From Paenibacillus sp. FSL H3-0469 (lineage in GTDB: Bacteria > Bacillota > Bacilli > Paenibacillales > Paenibacillaceae): a stretch of DNA of 64,000 nucleotides. Below the pieces are notes generated by a model. The model was not told the DNA's origin and did no database searches. It saw nothing but the letters and a program-made list of their open reading frames with translations. Below, one piece after another: positions 45,231 through 53,709 of this stretch (within the stretch, counting starts at the first letter, position 1; each line of letters opens with the position of its first letter). Made by a program: the position numbers and the translations under genes. The stretch spans positions 1,736,001-1,800,000 of the forward strand of contig NZ_CP150302.1 in assembly GCF_038051945.1 (NCBI RefSeq). Reading direction: 5' to 3'.

Positions 45231-45892
45231 GCGCCCCCCTCCCGGCTGCCGGGTGCCTCGTCACTGCGGCGTTTCATTTTGCGGTACTCCTCGTTGATTA
45301 CATATTGATCGATATTCTTCTGATACAGGAACATTTCCACCTCAAGGGGAGTCGGCTCCTCATTCCATTTCTTTTTGAACAAATGATTGAAAAAAATGAC
45401 CATCCCAAGCCCGATGCCCAGCGAATAGGCAATCTGAAACAGATAAGGATGCTCGTCCCTGCGGCCGGTCAGCATCTCCACAATCCGGATCTGTACCTCC
45501 AGCATGCTGACATCGGCATGGAAATTCATAATCGTCAGCGCCGAGCCGAAGAACAGCAGCAGCCAGACCAGCACGAACAGGGCTATAGAAGGTTTAGCAG
45601 CCGTAGAGGGACCTTCAATCTGTACAATGGTGCGGCCTTCGCCAATCGGTTGGATCTCCGCATCAGGGTACACTTCCTGAATCCGGGGAATGACGGTCAG
45701 CAGATCAACCAGAATCAGATTGCCGTCACTCTCCTTCGGCTGAAGCACAAGCAGTGTATACAGCGGCTCCCGCCACTCTTGATCAGTGATCAGATAAGCG
45801 ACATCGCGCAGCAGCACCCCCTTGCCCTTGGGCACCGTCACCCGGTTCTTAAGCTGGATATAGACGGCTGGAGCCGGGGAATCAGTGTTCAT
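45227..45892 (-). CDS. spoVAA: stage V sporulation protein AA
   Basis: 221-residue SpoVAA. A soluble N-terminal domain (VYIQLKNRVTVPKGKGVLLRD ... up to ~95) is followed by two membrane helices (about 102-124 and 150-172) and a basic C-terminal tail. It is the first gene of the operon. The genes spoVAC, spoVAD and spoVAE, which follow spoVAB in B. subtilis, are absent here. A sigma-G-like promoter precedes it. Confidence 0.93.
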   Translation of the reverse strand: MNTDSPAPAVYIQLKNRVTVPKGKGVLLRDVAYLITDQEWREPLYTLLVLQPKESDGNLILVDLLTVIPRIQEVYPDAEIQPIGEGRTIVQIEGPSTAAKPSIALFVLVWLLLFFGSALTIMNFHADVSMLEVQIRIVEMLTGRRDEHPYLFQIAYSLGIGLGMVIFFNHLFKKKWNEEPTPLEVEMFLYQKNIDQYVINEEYRKMKRRSDEAPGSREGGA

Positions 45893-45946
45893 CTGCGGGG
45901 CCTCCTTAAGCTCAGGTGTGAAGCTGTCCTACGGCAAGAATAAGGG

Positions 45947-45976
45947 TAGTATGGGAAAAAAGGCTTATTTTTACTC
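45947..45976 (-). promoter_or_regulatory. sigma-G/sigma-F-like promoter of the spoVA operon
   Basis: Minus strand GAGTA, 18 bases, CATACTA, about 55 bases before spoVAA. The -10 fits CATANTA; the -35 has one mismatch to GHATR. Confidence 0.5.
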
Positions 45977-46080
45977 TTCCCCTCTGTAATTCATCGTGAT
46001 TAAGCAGGACCAGCGAAACTTTTCCTGCCTCAGGGCCGTCTATAGTTACAGTTATTTACACAGAAGGGATGGAAGTTCAT

Positions 46081-47238
46081 ATGAGAAAAGCACTGCACCA
46101 CTCCTTACGGATGGTTCTCTCTGCATCAATGCTTCTGGCATTCGCAGCACCGCTCACAGCACATGCAGCCGAGAAGATCGAGGTATACGATTCCTATACC
46201 AGCAAAAGCTCCAACGTACAGCTATATTCTGTGAGCCAATTGGACGGGAACCAGTTCATCAATGCCGTCATTGCCCGGCAGCCGGACGGAACGTATGCCA
46301 AATGGCCGGAGGCCTTTCAACATTTCTGGAAGTATGACAGCGGGAACTTACAGTTGACGGGGATGGATGATCCGGAGCAAGCCTATGTATACGATACGCA
46401 GAGCCAGTCCATTGTACGCAAAAGTGAATACTCCTTCTCCCCTGACGGCCGCTGGGGTGTTCTTGAGCGTTCCCGTTATGAACGGCAGCCGGAGGGCTAT
46501 GTCGCCAAATTTGGTGATCAGTATCTGAGAAACTCGGCGACCGGCAAGGTCTCCGTCTATTATTCTACTCAGTGGTACTACAGTGCACGGTGGATCAACC
46601 AGCATACGCTGCTTGAGAGCGGATATAATGAGACTGCCAAACAGAATGTGATCAGTACGTACGATCCGTCCACCGGGAAGCGGCAGGAGCTGCTGAAAGG
46701 GACCTTGAACAACTTGAACCTGTCGAAGGGACTGCTGCAATATGTCAAAAACGAGCCTAAGCGCCTCCCATGGATCTATAATCTGAAGGACGGATCGTCA
46801 CGGCTGGTCAAGGACACCCGCGAGCTTGAAGCCTTGTTCCCTGCTCCTCCTTCCTCCAGACCCGAAGTTGCTTTTCCTAAAGATATGCTGCTGAAAGACT
46901 TGCCTGTCACGGACATGCCGATCACCTTAGCCTATGAACACAACCTGAATCTGGACGGAAAAAGTGTCGATGTATCCACCGTATTCACTAAGGGCGGACA
47001 AGAGTGGATACCGGTGAAGCCGCTTGCTGCGGCACTCGGCTGGAAGGTCGAAGTCATGAACCTTAGCGCAACCGGCGACCCTTCTGCGGCTTATATCTAT
47101 AAAATCACAAACGGCAGCAATCACACGGTTCTTACACCTGTTAACAGCTTCAATTCGGCAAGCCGGCTGTATATCGCACCAGCGCAGCTTAAGGAGCTTG
47201 GGTACAAGAGCATCAAGATCACTCCATATCTGAAATAA
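46081..47238 (+). CDS. secreted protein with copper-amine-oxidase-N-like C-terminal domain
   Basis: About 385 residues with a clear signal peptide (MRKALHHSLRMVLSASMLLAFAAPLTAHA, ends near residue 29). The middle region resembles a beta-propeller-like or WD-type surface (FSPDGRWGVLERSR; repeated Tyr/Trp-rich strands). The C-terminal ~110 residues (LDGKSVDVSTVFTKGGQEWIPVKPLAAALGWKVEV, ends given) resemble the stalk domain called Cu_amine_oxidN1 in Firmicutes. The second ATG is preferred as giving a cleaner signal peptide; ATG 46069 has AAGGG only two bases before. Function unknown. Confidence 0.78.
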   Translation: MRKALHHSLRMVLSASMLLAFAAPLTAHAAEKIEVYDSYTSKSSNVQLYSVSQLDGNQFINAVIARQPDGTYAKWPEAFQHFWKYDSGNLQLTGMDDPEQAYVYDTQSQSIVRKSEYSFSPDGRWGVLERSRYERQPEGYVAKFGDQYLRNSATGKVSVYYSTQWYYSARWINQHTLLESGYNETAKQNVISTYDPSTGKRQELLKGTLNNLNLSKGLLQYVKNEPKRLPWIYNLKDGSSRLVKDTRELEALFPAPPSSRPEVAFPKDMLLKDLPVTDMPITLAYEHNLNLDGKSVDVSTVFTKGGQEWIPVKPLAAALGWKVEVMNLSATGDPSAAYIYKITNGSNHTVLTPVNSFNSASRLYIAPAQLKELGYKSIKITPYLK

Positions 47239-47282
47239 AATCACTCCAGCGGCGGCACTCTTGCCTTGCGTCTGCAATACAA

Positions 47283-47331
47283 CAAAGAGGATGTTCCCGG
47301 ACGGCGCGGCCGTGTAGGAACATCCTCTTTG
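47283..47331. terminator. bidirectional terminator
   Basis: AAAGAGGATGTTCC ... GGAACATCCTCTTT stem between the convergent secreted-protein and EamA genes. The T-runs are short. Confidence 0.75.
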
Positions 47332-47385
47332 ACTATGATGCGCTGGGTCCTGGGGTATGTCCCCTCAGACTGTAGCGCTATGAAG

Positions 47386-48348
47386 TTAATTCTGTTTGGC
47401 CGGCTGCAGCTGATCCCGCTGCTGACTGGAGATGAAGAAGAGTGCCGTCCAGATCAGCGCGAAGCCGACAATCTGCGGCAGGGTTACAAGCTGCTGATAG
47501 ACCACCCAGTTAATCAAAATCCCTGTCATCGGGAAGCTGAGTTCGGCCAGTGTCGCTACCGAAGCTTTGGTCGTATTCAGTCCCTTGTAATAGAGCAGCA
47601 TGCTGAGCAGTCCGGGGAGCAACGCCTGCAGCAGCAGGTTAACGGCAACTGCCGCCGAGCCGCTGACTCCGCCGCTCATCTGCCACGGGGCGCCTTCCAT
47701 GCTTGTAATTACGAACAGCAGCGGGAGCGCCAGAATGAAGCGCAGTGAGGTTACGGTCTCATATTTCATCGAGCCCAGCAGATAGCGGCCCATAACTGTA
47801 GATCCGCCCCACAAAGCTGCAGCACCCAGCGCCATCAGGCTTCCTACACCCATGAAGCTGTTCACATGGCCGAAGGGAATCGTCCAGCCGAAGGTCAGCA
47901 GGTACGTTCCGGCCAGGGCAACGATAAGCAGCGGTGCGAAATGGCGCGGCAGGCGTTCTTTTAGAATAACAGCAGCAAGACCAATGGCGAACAAAGGCTG
48001 AAGCTTCTGGAGCAGCAGCACGGCATTGAAGTCTCCGCTGGATAGAGCTTTGGTGAACAGAATGGTCGCTACGGCTGAGCCGCCCCACGATACCACTAGC
48101 AGCGCTGCGGCCTGACGCAGACGTACACCCTTCAGCTCTGCGCGGTTACGCCACATTACCGGAGCGGCCACCAGGAAGAGCACAACATGCTCAAGCAGTA
48201 CAATCTGGGAGGAAGTCAGGGATTTCAGCAGGATAATGCGGAACAGCGGGTCAACTCCCCATAAGGCCGCCCCCAGAACCACCAGCCAGAATCCGCTGCG
48301 CACCGGTGCGGTACGCACGCCTTGGGATGAAGCAGTTACATTACTCAT
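47386..48348 (-). CDS. EamA/DMT-family transporter, candidate riboflavin transporter
   Basis: 320-residue drug/metabolite-transporter protein with ten hydrophobic helices in two EamA halves (ALWGVDPLFRIILLKSLTSS ...; GAAALWGGSTVMGRYLLGSM). A conventional FMN riboswitch and terminator lie in its leader, so it should be repressed when FMN is plentiful. By analogy with the EamA-type riboflavin transporter RibN, the simplest role is flavin uptake. The family also includes exporters, so direction is an inference. Confidence 0.88.
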   Translation of the reverse strand: MSNVTASSQGVRTAPVRSGFWLVVLGAALWGVDPLFRIILLKSLTSSQIVLLEHVVLFLVAAPVMWRNRAELKGVRLRQAAALLVVSWGGSAVATILFTKALSSGDFNAVLLLQKLQPLFAIGLAAVILKERLPRHFAPLLIVALAGTYLLTFGWTIPFGHVNSFMGVGSLMALGAAALWGGSTVMGRYLLGSMKYETVTSLRFILALPLLFVITSMEGAPWQMSGGVSGSAAVAVNLLLQALLPGLLSMLLYYKGLNTTKASVATLAELSFPMTGILINWVVYQQLVTLPQIVGFALIWTALFFISSQQRDQLQPAKQN

Positions 48349-48387
48349 CTTTCATTCTCCTTGTCGATACAAACCCTCGATAGAGAC

Positions 48388-48432
48388 CAAAAACCCCCGA
48401 GTCTCCTGTGAACAGGACAAACATCGGGGGTT
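48388..48432 (-). terminator. terminator of the FMN riboswitch before the EamA gene
   Basis: Minus strand AACCCCCGA ... TCGGGGGTT with an inner TGTCCTGTTCACAGGA hairpin, then TTTGG. Confidence 0.82.
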
Positions 48433-48478
48433 GTTATCAATAAAGACATACGGAATAGACCCGCCGCCTTTATCTTAT

Positions 48479-48628
48479 GATCCTCTCCCATCCGGACTTT
48501 ACCGTCGGCTCTGGATTGTCACCAGATCAGTCGCTTCCTCTTGTGAAAAGAGTAACGAGTCGCGGGCTTAGTTCTCACGAACATCACCGCCGGTCAGGAA
48601 TTTCACCTTACCCCGAGAATCTTGTATT
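48479..48628 (-). ncRNA. FMN riboswitch (RFN element) of the EamA gene
   Basis: The minus strand reads the RFN blocks in order: CTCGGGGTAAGGTG, AATTCCTGACCGGCGGT, AAGCCCGCGA, a GATCTGGTGACAATCCAGA arm and CCGACGGTAAAGTCCGGATGG. It is clearly related to the rib leader at 33708. The stretch 48630-48850 upstream holds only AT-rich promoter-like sequence. Confidence 0.95.
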
Positions 48629-48860
48629 CTGTTATTATTTTCACAATCCCAGAATACCTCTGATTTTTGATTTCGTCCAGCTTTTTATGAAAATAATCAT
48701 TATATTTCATTCAATAATCATTCAACCTAACATTACATTCTGCTAATTCAATTTGCGGGCCGCATCCAGGTTCTGGTTCGTTTGGCAGAAACGGCAGTGT
48801 GCGCTACACTATAGTATGAACATTGATCATCCCTAATATAGAGATTTTATGGAGGTTATC

Positions 48861-50039
48861 ATGAAAAGAAGTATTCCGACCAATCTGCTGTATTCCATCC
48901 TAGCTCTGGCCGGCCTTGCCATCCTCGGCTTCATAGCTTATGTTATCGCCGCTTTTACAGGAGGAATGCTCTTCTATGGTCCGCTGGCCCTCGTGGTCGC
49001 TTCAGGGCTGTCTGTATTCTCCGTGCTCAGCATCTTTGGCCTGTTCAGCAGCAAGGTACGGCGGATGCTCCTGGCCGTTTTTGCCGGAATCTGTGTGCTG
49101 GCAGCCGCAGGCCATGAGATCAGACAAGCGTATGTGAACAGCCTGGCAGAAGTCAGAGAACCAGAGGTGAACCTGTACCAATACGCCCCCTTTGAGGCCA
49201 ATACCAAAGCTGCTTCTCTAGATCATAAGGCATCCTATCAGCTTACGGAGCAAATGCCCCGTCTGGATGGCGCAACGGCACTGTATCCGCTATATTCCGC
49301 TTTTGTCCAGGCCGTGTATCCGCAGGATACCTATAACTCCAGCATTGAGCTGACCGGAAATGATCTCGTCCTGTGCACCAGCACTTCCGAGGCTTACAAG
49401 CGTCTGATCGCCGGGAATGCTGACATTATATTTGCCGCAGCCCCTTCGCTGGCCCAGACGAAGCAGGCGAAGCTGGCGGGCCGGGAGCTGAAGCTCACTC
49501 CGATCGGGCGCGAAGCGTTCGTCTTCTTCGTCAACAAGCGCAATCCGGTGGACAGCTTAACGGTAGATCAGATTAAGGATATCTATTCCGGCACGGTTAC
49601 GAACTGGAAGGAGGTCGGCGGCAAGAAGGCGTCCATCCGGGCTTTTCAGCGGGAAGAGAACAGCGGCAGCCAGACCAAGCTGCAAAAAATCATGGAGGAC
49701 CGCCAGCTGATGGCTCCCCCCAAGGAGAATGTGGCAGACGTCATGAGCGGCATTATCAGCCTGACCGCCAGCTACCGCAACTTCAATAACGCACTTGGAT
49801 TCAGCTTCCTGTTCTACGCCTCACAGATGAATGCCAGCGATGAGATCAAGCTGCTGGCCATCGATCAGGTACCGCCTTCCAAGGAGACCATCCGCAGCGG
49901 CGATTACCCGCTCGCCGTCGAATTCTACGCCGTAACGGCCGGCAGCACCAACCCGAACATCGATCCGTTCCTGGACTGGATTCTGTCCGCCGAGGGCCAG
50001 GAGCTGGTTGAGAAGACCGGCTACACGCCGGTGAAATAA
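48861..50039 (+). CDS. membrane protein fused to a PstS-like substrate-binding domain
   Basis: 392 residues. Three hydrophobic helices (about 8-32, 37-60, 67-85) are followed by a type-2 periplasmic-binding-protein domain of ~280 residues. The PstS-like motifs are DGATALYPLYSAF, IIFAAAPS, IGREAFVFFVNKRNPV, LTVDQIKDIYSGTVTNWKEVGG and REENSGSQTKL. In PstS these form the phosphate site. The start ATG is chosen for GGAGG five bases before it. No ABC transporter genes are adjacent, so it may be a sensor or an orphan binding protein. A GC-rich hairpin (50046-50080) follows the stop. Confidence 0.85.
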   Translation: MKRSIPTNLLYSILALAGLAILGFIAYVIAAFTGGMLFYGPLALVVASGLSVFSVLSIFGLFSSKVRRMLLAVFAGICVLAAAGHEIRQAYVNSLAEVREPEVNLYQYAPFEANTKAASLDHKASYQLTEQMPRLDGATALYPLYSAFVQAVYPQDTYNSSIELTGNDLVLCTSTSEAYKRLIAGNADIIFAAAPSLAQTKQAKLAGRELKLTPIGREAFVFFVNKRNPVDSLTVDQIKDIYSGTVTNWKEVGGKKASIRAFQREENSGSQTKLQKIMEDRQLMAPPKENVADVMSGIISLTASYRNFNNALGFSFLFYASQMNASDEIKLLAIDQVPPSKETIRSGDYPLAVEFYAVTAGSTNPNIDPFLDWILSAEGQELVEKTGYTPVK

Positions 50040-50045
50040 GCAGAA

Positions 50046-50080
50046 CACCAGCATCCTAGCGGGGTAAGGGGATGCTGGTG
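50046..50080 (+). terminator. hairpin, possible terminator
   Basis: CACCAGCATCC ... GGATGCTGGTG perfect 11-bp stem just after the stop. There is no real T-run, so termination is uncertain. Confidence 0.5.
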
Positions 50081-50133
50081 CCTCATCGCTTTCTGATGGC
50101 ATAATATACAGCCCGCACACCACCGCGTCCGTC

Positions 50134-50466
50134 CATTGTAATCGGTTTTTCGATTACATTCCCCCAACACACCCCGCGCCTGCCCATTGTAATCGGTTTT
50201 CCGATTACATTTGGCCACACACCGCCGCGCCTGCCCATTGTAATCGGTTTTCCGATTACATTTGGCCACACACCGCCGCGCCTGCCCATTGTAATCGGTT
50301 TTCCGATTACATTTGGCCAACACACCCTGCGCTCGCCCATTGTAATCGGTTTTCCGATTACATTTGGCCCACACATCCTGCGCTCGCCCATTGTAATCGG
50401 TTTTCCGATTACATTCCCCCAACACACCCCGCGCCTGCCCATTGTATTCGCTTTTTCGCGTACATT
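50134..50466. repeat. tandem array, family 2 (51-bp unit), seven copies
   Basis: Units start at 50134, 50185, 50236, 50287, 50338, 50389 and 50440, each exactly 51 bases apart. Each carries a dyad with 9-base arms TGTAATCGG and CCGATTACA around TTTT (the first and last copies are slightly degenerate), followed by a GC-rich linker such as TGGCCACACACCGCCGCGCC. The period is a multiple of three and leaves long open frames on the minus strand, which I treat as artefacts. Confidence 0.93.
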
Positions 50467-50560
50467 CTAAAGTGTTCTCCCACTCATTCTGGCGCTCAGC
50501 CCAACTCTGGCCAATCTGAGAGTTTTATCTCTCACCGAACGCTTGTATAGAGCAGCATAG

Positions 50561-50765
50561 TTGCACTTTTTGCAGGATTTCTCTATGACTGTTACTGGCT
50601 GAGGGCTCATTGTTGCATCATTTGCAGGAATTATAGTGTATAGAGTAAGTCAGCGCTGGATTTGTTGCAATTCGTGCAAGATTGCAGCATAAGCCATTTC
50701 TATGGAGCAGGATTGCTGCAATTCGTGCAGGATTTCTCAATAGATGTTATTGGCTATGGAGCAAT
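50561..50765. repeat. tandem array, family 3 (about 51-52-bp unit), four copies
   Basis: Diverged units start at 50561, 50613, 50665 and 50716. The core is TTGCAATTCGTGCAGGATT followed by TTCTMWATAGATGTTAYTGG and CTATGGAGCA. The first two copies are more diverged. No coding content. Confidence 0.78.
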
Positions 50766-50794
50766 GGGCCCTTCCCTTATCGCAGCACCTGTTG

Positions 50795-50880
50795 CATTCG
50801 CTTTTACGCATACATCCGCCCGCACACCACTGCGCTCATCCATTCCATTCGGTTTCCCGCCTACATCCGGCCCACACACA
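50795..50880. repeat. degenerate family 2 units
   Basis: Two diverged relatives of the family 2 unit start at 50795 and 50846, again 51 bases apart (CATTCGCTTTTACGCATACA and CATTCGGTTTCCCGCCTACA). Confidence 0.65.
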
Positions 50881-50922
50881 GCAGCAGCCCTCCCGGAGGT
50901 CTTCCTCCGGCGAGGGCTGCTG
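50881..50922. terminator. GC-rich hairpin 3' of the esterase gene
   Basis: GCAGCAGCCCTC ... GAGGGCTGCTGC with inner CGGAGG/CCTCCG. It lies ten bases past the esterase stop. The T-run is missing. Confidence 0.55.
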
Positions 50923-50931
50923 CCTGTAAAC

Positions 50932-52413
50932 TTATCCCAAGTAATGCTCAAAAATCCGTCTGCGCTTCTCCCCGTCCGGGTCATTCACCACAAGCGAGGA
51001 TTGGTCAAATATCATCGTTGCCCGCGTCTTCGGCGTGTACTGCGGCCAATCCAGTCCCGGCGCTGCCGGATCTCCACTATGGGCGAAGGCAGTCCAGGCG
51101 GTCTGCATCGCCTCGGCCACTGCCTCCATCTCCGGCGTCACGCTCAGGCCGTACTGCTTGAGCAGCGGGAGGTTGTTGAAGACATACAGAATCTCCGCGC
51201 CGTGAATGGCCTTCTCCAGCAGCGGATGCCCAGCCACCGTCCAGTCAAAGCGGTACATCCAGACGGGGGCATGCCCTTGCTGCTTCTCCGCGAACGAAAT
51301 CGAGCTGGCCCAGAAGAAGAGGTCAGTCAGCACCTCCGCCTGTCCTTCCCAGGTCTGGCTGTAATCGGAGGTCAGCTCGGAGAGGTCGTCCACTCCCATC
51401 AATTGCTCCAGCGCTTTGAGTGATTGCTCGAAGTTATCCGCCTTCTGCCCCTCGCGGAAGAACAGATTGCCTTCATGCAGATTCGTTCCGATCAGCACGG
51501 GAATGCCGCTGGCAGCTCCCGCTGCGATGGCCTGTACCGGCTCAACCGGCAAGGTGCCCGGCTCAACAACCGGCTGGAAAAACATATTCATCGAGTCTCC
51601 GGACAGCTTGTACGCCATCCGGCCTGCGGCTTCCATGATCTCTCCGGCCGTCAGCGTATGCAGAAGCTGCGTATCGCCGCCGGGCTGAAGGCCCAGCTCT
51701 GCCAGGAAAGCGGCGGCAATCTGCCCGCCCAGCTCCCCATTCAGCGTCTGCGCCGCGCCGCTCTCCATAATAGCCCTGGCGAACAGTCCCTTCGCCGCAG
51801 GCATCGCCAGCAGCGCGGCAATACTCATGCTCCCTGCCGACTCCCCGAAGACCGTGACTCGCGCCGGATCACCGCCGAAGGCAGCGATATTCTGCTGCAC
51901 CCATTCCAGGGCAGCAATCTGATCCAGGAGGCCCAGGTTGCTGCCCAGTCCTCCGCCCAGCGGAGACAGATGCAGGAACCCGAGCGGACCCAGCCGGTAA
52001 TTCACGGTAACCACCACGACGTTCCCGGAGACGGCCAGATTACTGCCTTCGAACATCGGCTGGCTGCCTGCGCCGGTAACGAAGGTGCCGCCGTGAATCC
52101 ACACCATCACCGGCAGCGCTTCGCTCTCCTCCGCCACCGCCGGGGACCAGACATTCAGATATAGACAATCTTCATCATAGATAGGGGTAGTGCCGCCGAA
52201 CCGCGTCCCGCTGGTGCTGACCGGCTGCAGGCTGACCGGTCCGAACTTGACGGCCTCCCGCACGCCGCTCCAGGACTCCGGCGGCTGCGGTGCCCGGAAG
52301 CGCAGCTCTCCAAGCGGCGGGGCAGCGAATGGGATGCCGCGCCACACATTCACGCCGTTTCCCGCTTCTCCCTTCAGTTGCCCATAAGCTGTATTCACCA
52401 GTTGTCCTGTCAT
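50932..52413 (-). CDS. type-B carboxylesterase (PnbA-like)
   Basis: 493-residue alpha/beta-hydrolase of the carboxylesterase type-B family. The nucleophile Ser192 is in FGESAGSMS. The oxyanion loop is WIHGGTFV, the N-terminal signature is EDCLYLNVW, and the late catalytic His is in KAIHGAEI. It has no signal peptide and is likely intracellular, hydrolysing carboxylic esters as PnbA does. The ATG at 52413 is preferred over 52422 by its distance from AAAAGGA. It lies 20 bases after the AI-2E-family gene, probably in one operon. Confidence 0.92.
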   Translation of the reverse strand: MTGQLVNTAYGQLKGEAGNGVNVWRGIPFAAPPLGELRFRAPQPPESWSGVREAVKFGPVSLQPVSTSGTRFGGTTPIYDEDCLYLNVWSPAVAEESEALPVMVWIHGGTFVTGAGSQPMFEGSNLAVSGNVVVVTVNYRLGPLGFLHLSPLGGGLGSNLGLLDQIAALEWVQQNIAAFGGDPARVTVFGESAGSMSIAALLAMPAAKGLFARAIMESGAAQTLNGELGGQIAAAFLAELGLQPGGDTQLLHTLTAGEIMEAAGRMAYKLSGDSMNMFFQPVVEPGTLPVEPVQAIAAGAASGIPVLIGTNLHEGNLFFREGQKADNFEQSLKALEQLMGVDDLSELTSDYSQTWEGQAEVLTDLFFWASSISFAEKQQGHAPVWMYRFDWTVAGHPLLEKAIHGAEILYVFNNLPLLKQYGLSVTPEMEAVAEAMQTAWTAFAHSGDPAAPGLDWPQYTPKTRATMIFDQSSLVVNDPDGEKRRRIFEHYLG

Positions 52414-52433
52414 TGCACTCATTCCTTTTCGCT

Positions 52434-53591
52434 TTATTCCTCAGTCTTTTCTTCGATGACTCTGTAGAGCCCGGAGCGGAAGCGGAACCACTGGAAGATA
52501 TGGGTCATTACCACCTTAAGCACGGCGTAGCCCGGCACCGCAAGTATGATACCGAGTACACCGAACATTTTCCCGGCAAAAATAATCACAAAAATAATCG
52601 TAATCGGGTGGATCTTCAGCGACTTCCCCATAATCTGCGGCGAGATGAACTTCCCTTCAATCAGCTGGACGGCGGTCCAGACAATGACCATCTTCAGCAG
52701 CATAAACGGTGAGGTCACCATCGCCACAATCAGCGCAGGGGTAATTGCAATGGCCGGCCCCAGATAAGGAACTACAGCCGTACAAGCGGCAACGATCGCC
52801 AGAACCAGCGAATACTCCAGCCCAATAATCAGATACCCGATATAGAGCAGTGCACCGATGCAGCAGCTGACAATAATCTGGCCGCGGATATACGATGCGA
52901 TCTGATTGTTCATTTCCTGCATCACCATCCGGGACTGCGGCCGCAGCGCGGTAGGGATGAGTCTCATGAGATAGTCGGGCAATCTTTTGCCGTCGCGCAG
53001 GAGATAGAAAAGAATGAACGGTGTAGTCACTACAGCCAATACAATTTCGGTCAGTGTTCCCACGAAGCTGCCCACGCCGCTGACGGCATTATTCAGGAAA
53101 GTGGAAGCCCAGGTCGTCACCTTGCTGGTGATATCACTAAGGTCCGTGCCCACGCTCGACTGAATCTTATTGAACAATTCACTGCCCGTAAGCTGGAGGA
53201 ATTCCTCCTGGATCTGCTCACTGTAGACGGGGAAGTTGTCAATCAGGCCCATGAGCTGGGTGCGGATGATCGGGATGACCATAAGCAGCACCAGAGTAAT
53301 GATCCCCATAATAATCAGATACAGAATGACAATGCCATAGGCCCGCTTCACCCGGCTTCTCTTCTCCAGACGGTCCACCAGCGGATTCAGCAGATAATAG
53401 GCGATTCCTGAGAGCAGCAGCGGCGCTGCCACCGTATGCAGAAGCACAGACAGCGGCTTGAACACAAATGGAATCTTTGAGAATACGAGTATCGTTAAGC
53501 CCACCAGCAACGCAATCAGCAGACCTACCACAAACTTGTTGTTCAGAAAAAACTTCTTGAATTTATCCGGCCATACCTGCCGTCTATCCAT
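52434..53591 (-). CDS. AI-2E family transporter (PerM/YtvI type)
   Basis: 385-residue membrane protein of the AI-2E exporter-like/PerM family. It has about eight helices in the usual arrangement: three near the N-terminus (residues 16-100), a soluble stretch (105-150), then five. The signatures are RDGKRLPDYLMRLIP and a late PYLGPAIAITPALIVAM followed by GKFISPQIMGKSLKIHP. Members export diverse small molecules or act as Na+/H+ antiporters, so AI-2 transport should not be assumed. No luxS is nearby. Confidence 0.9.
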   Translation of the reverse strand: MDRRQVWPDKFKKFFLNNKFVVGLLIALLVGLTILVFSKIPFVFKPLSVLLHTVAAPLLLSGIAYYLLNPLVDRLEKRSRVKRAYGIVILYLIIMGIITLVLLMVIPIIRTQLMGLIDNFPVYSEQIQEEFLQLTGSELFNKIQSSVGTDLSDITSKVTTWASTFLNNAVSGVGSFVGTLTEIVLAVVTTPFILFYLLRDGKRLPDYLMRLIPTALRPQSRMVMQEMNNQIASYIRGQIIVSCCIGALLYIGYLIIGLEYSLVLAIVAACTAVVPYLGPAIAITPALIVAMVTSPFMLLKMVIVWTAVQLIEGKFISPQIMGKSLKIHPITIIFVIIFAGKMFGVLGIILAVPGYAVLKVVMTHIFQWFRFRSGLYRVIEEKTEE

Positions 53592-53709
53592 ATCCTGCCG
53601 CCCCCTAGCTGCAACTCTTGCCTGTTAAGTGTGATTATTTGCACTATGTATAAGCATAGTAACCCTGTAGCTGCAAGTCAAATCAGGGATAGGCTTAATA
53701 AATCATAGC

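Noticed and set aside
48690..48725. Possible Fur boxes (ATAATCATTATA, ATAATCATTC) upstream of the FMN leader
   Set aside because: Only partial matches in AT-rich sequence, and the downstream gene already has a clear flavin-responsive switch.
50021..50442. Two long overlapping minus-strand open frames of 17-residue repeats
   Set aside because: They follow from a 51-bp period divisible by three. There is no ribosome site, both frames are open at once, and the peptides look unlike natural protein repeats.
50134..50466. CRISPR array
   Set aside because: The linkers between dyads are related to one another rather than unique, units are contiguous homologues, and no cas gene is present.
52434..53591. 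Quorum-sensing AI-2 exporter
   Set aside because: The family name is historical; no luxS or lsr-type gene is nearby, so the function is left open.
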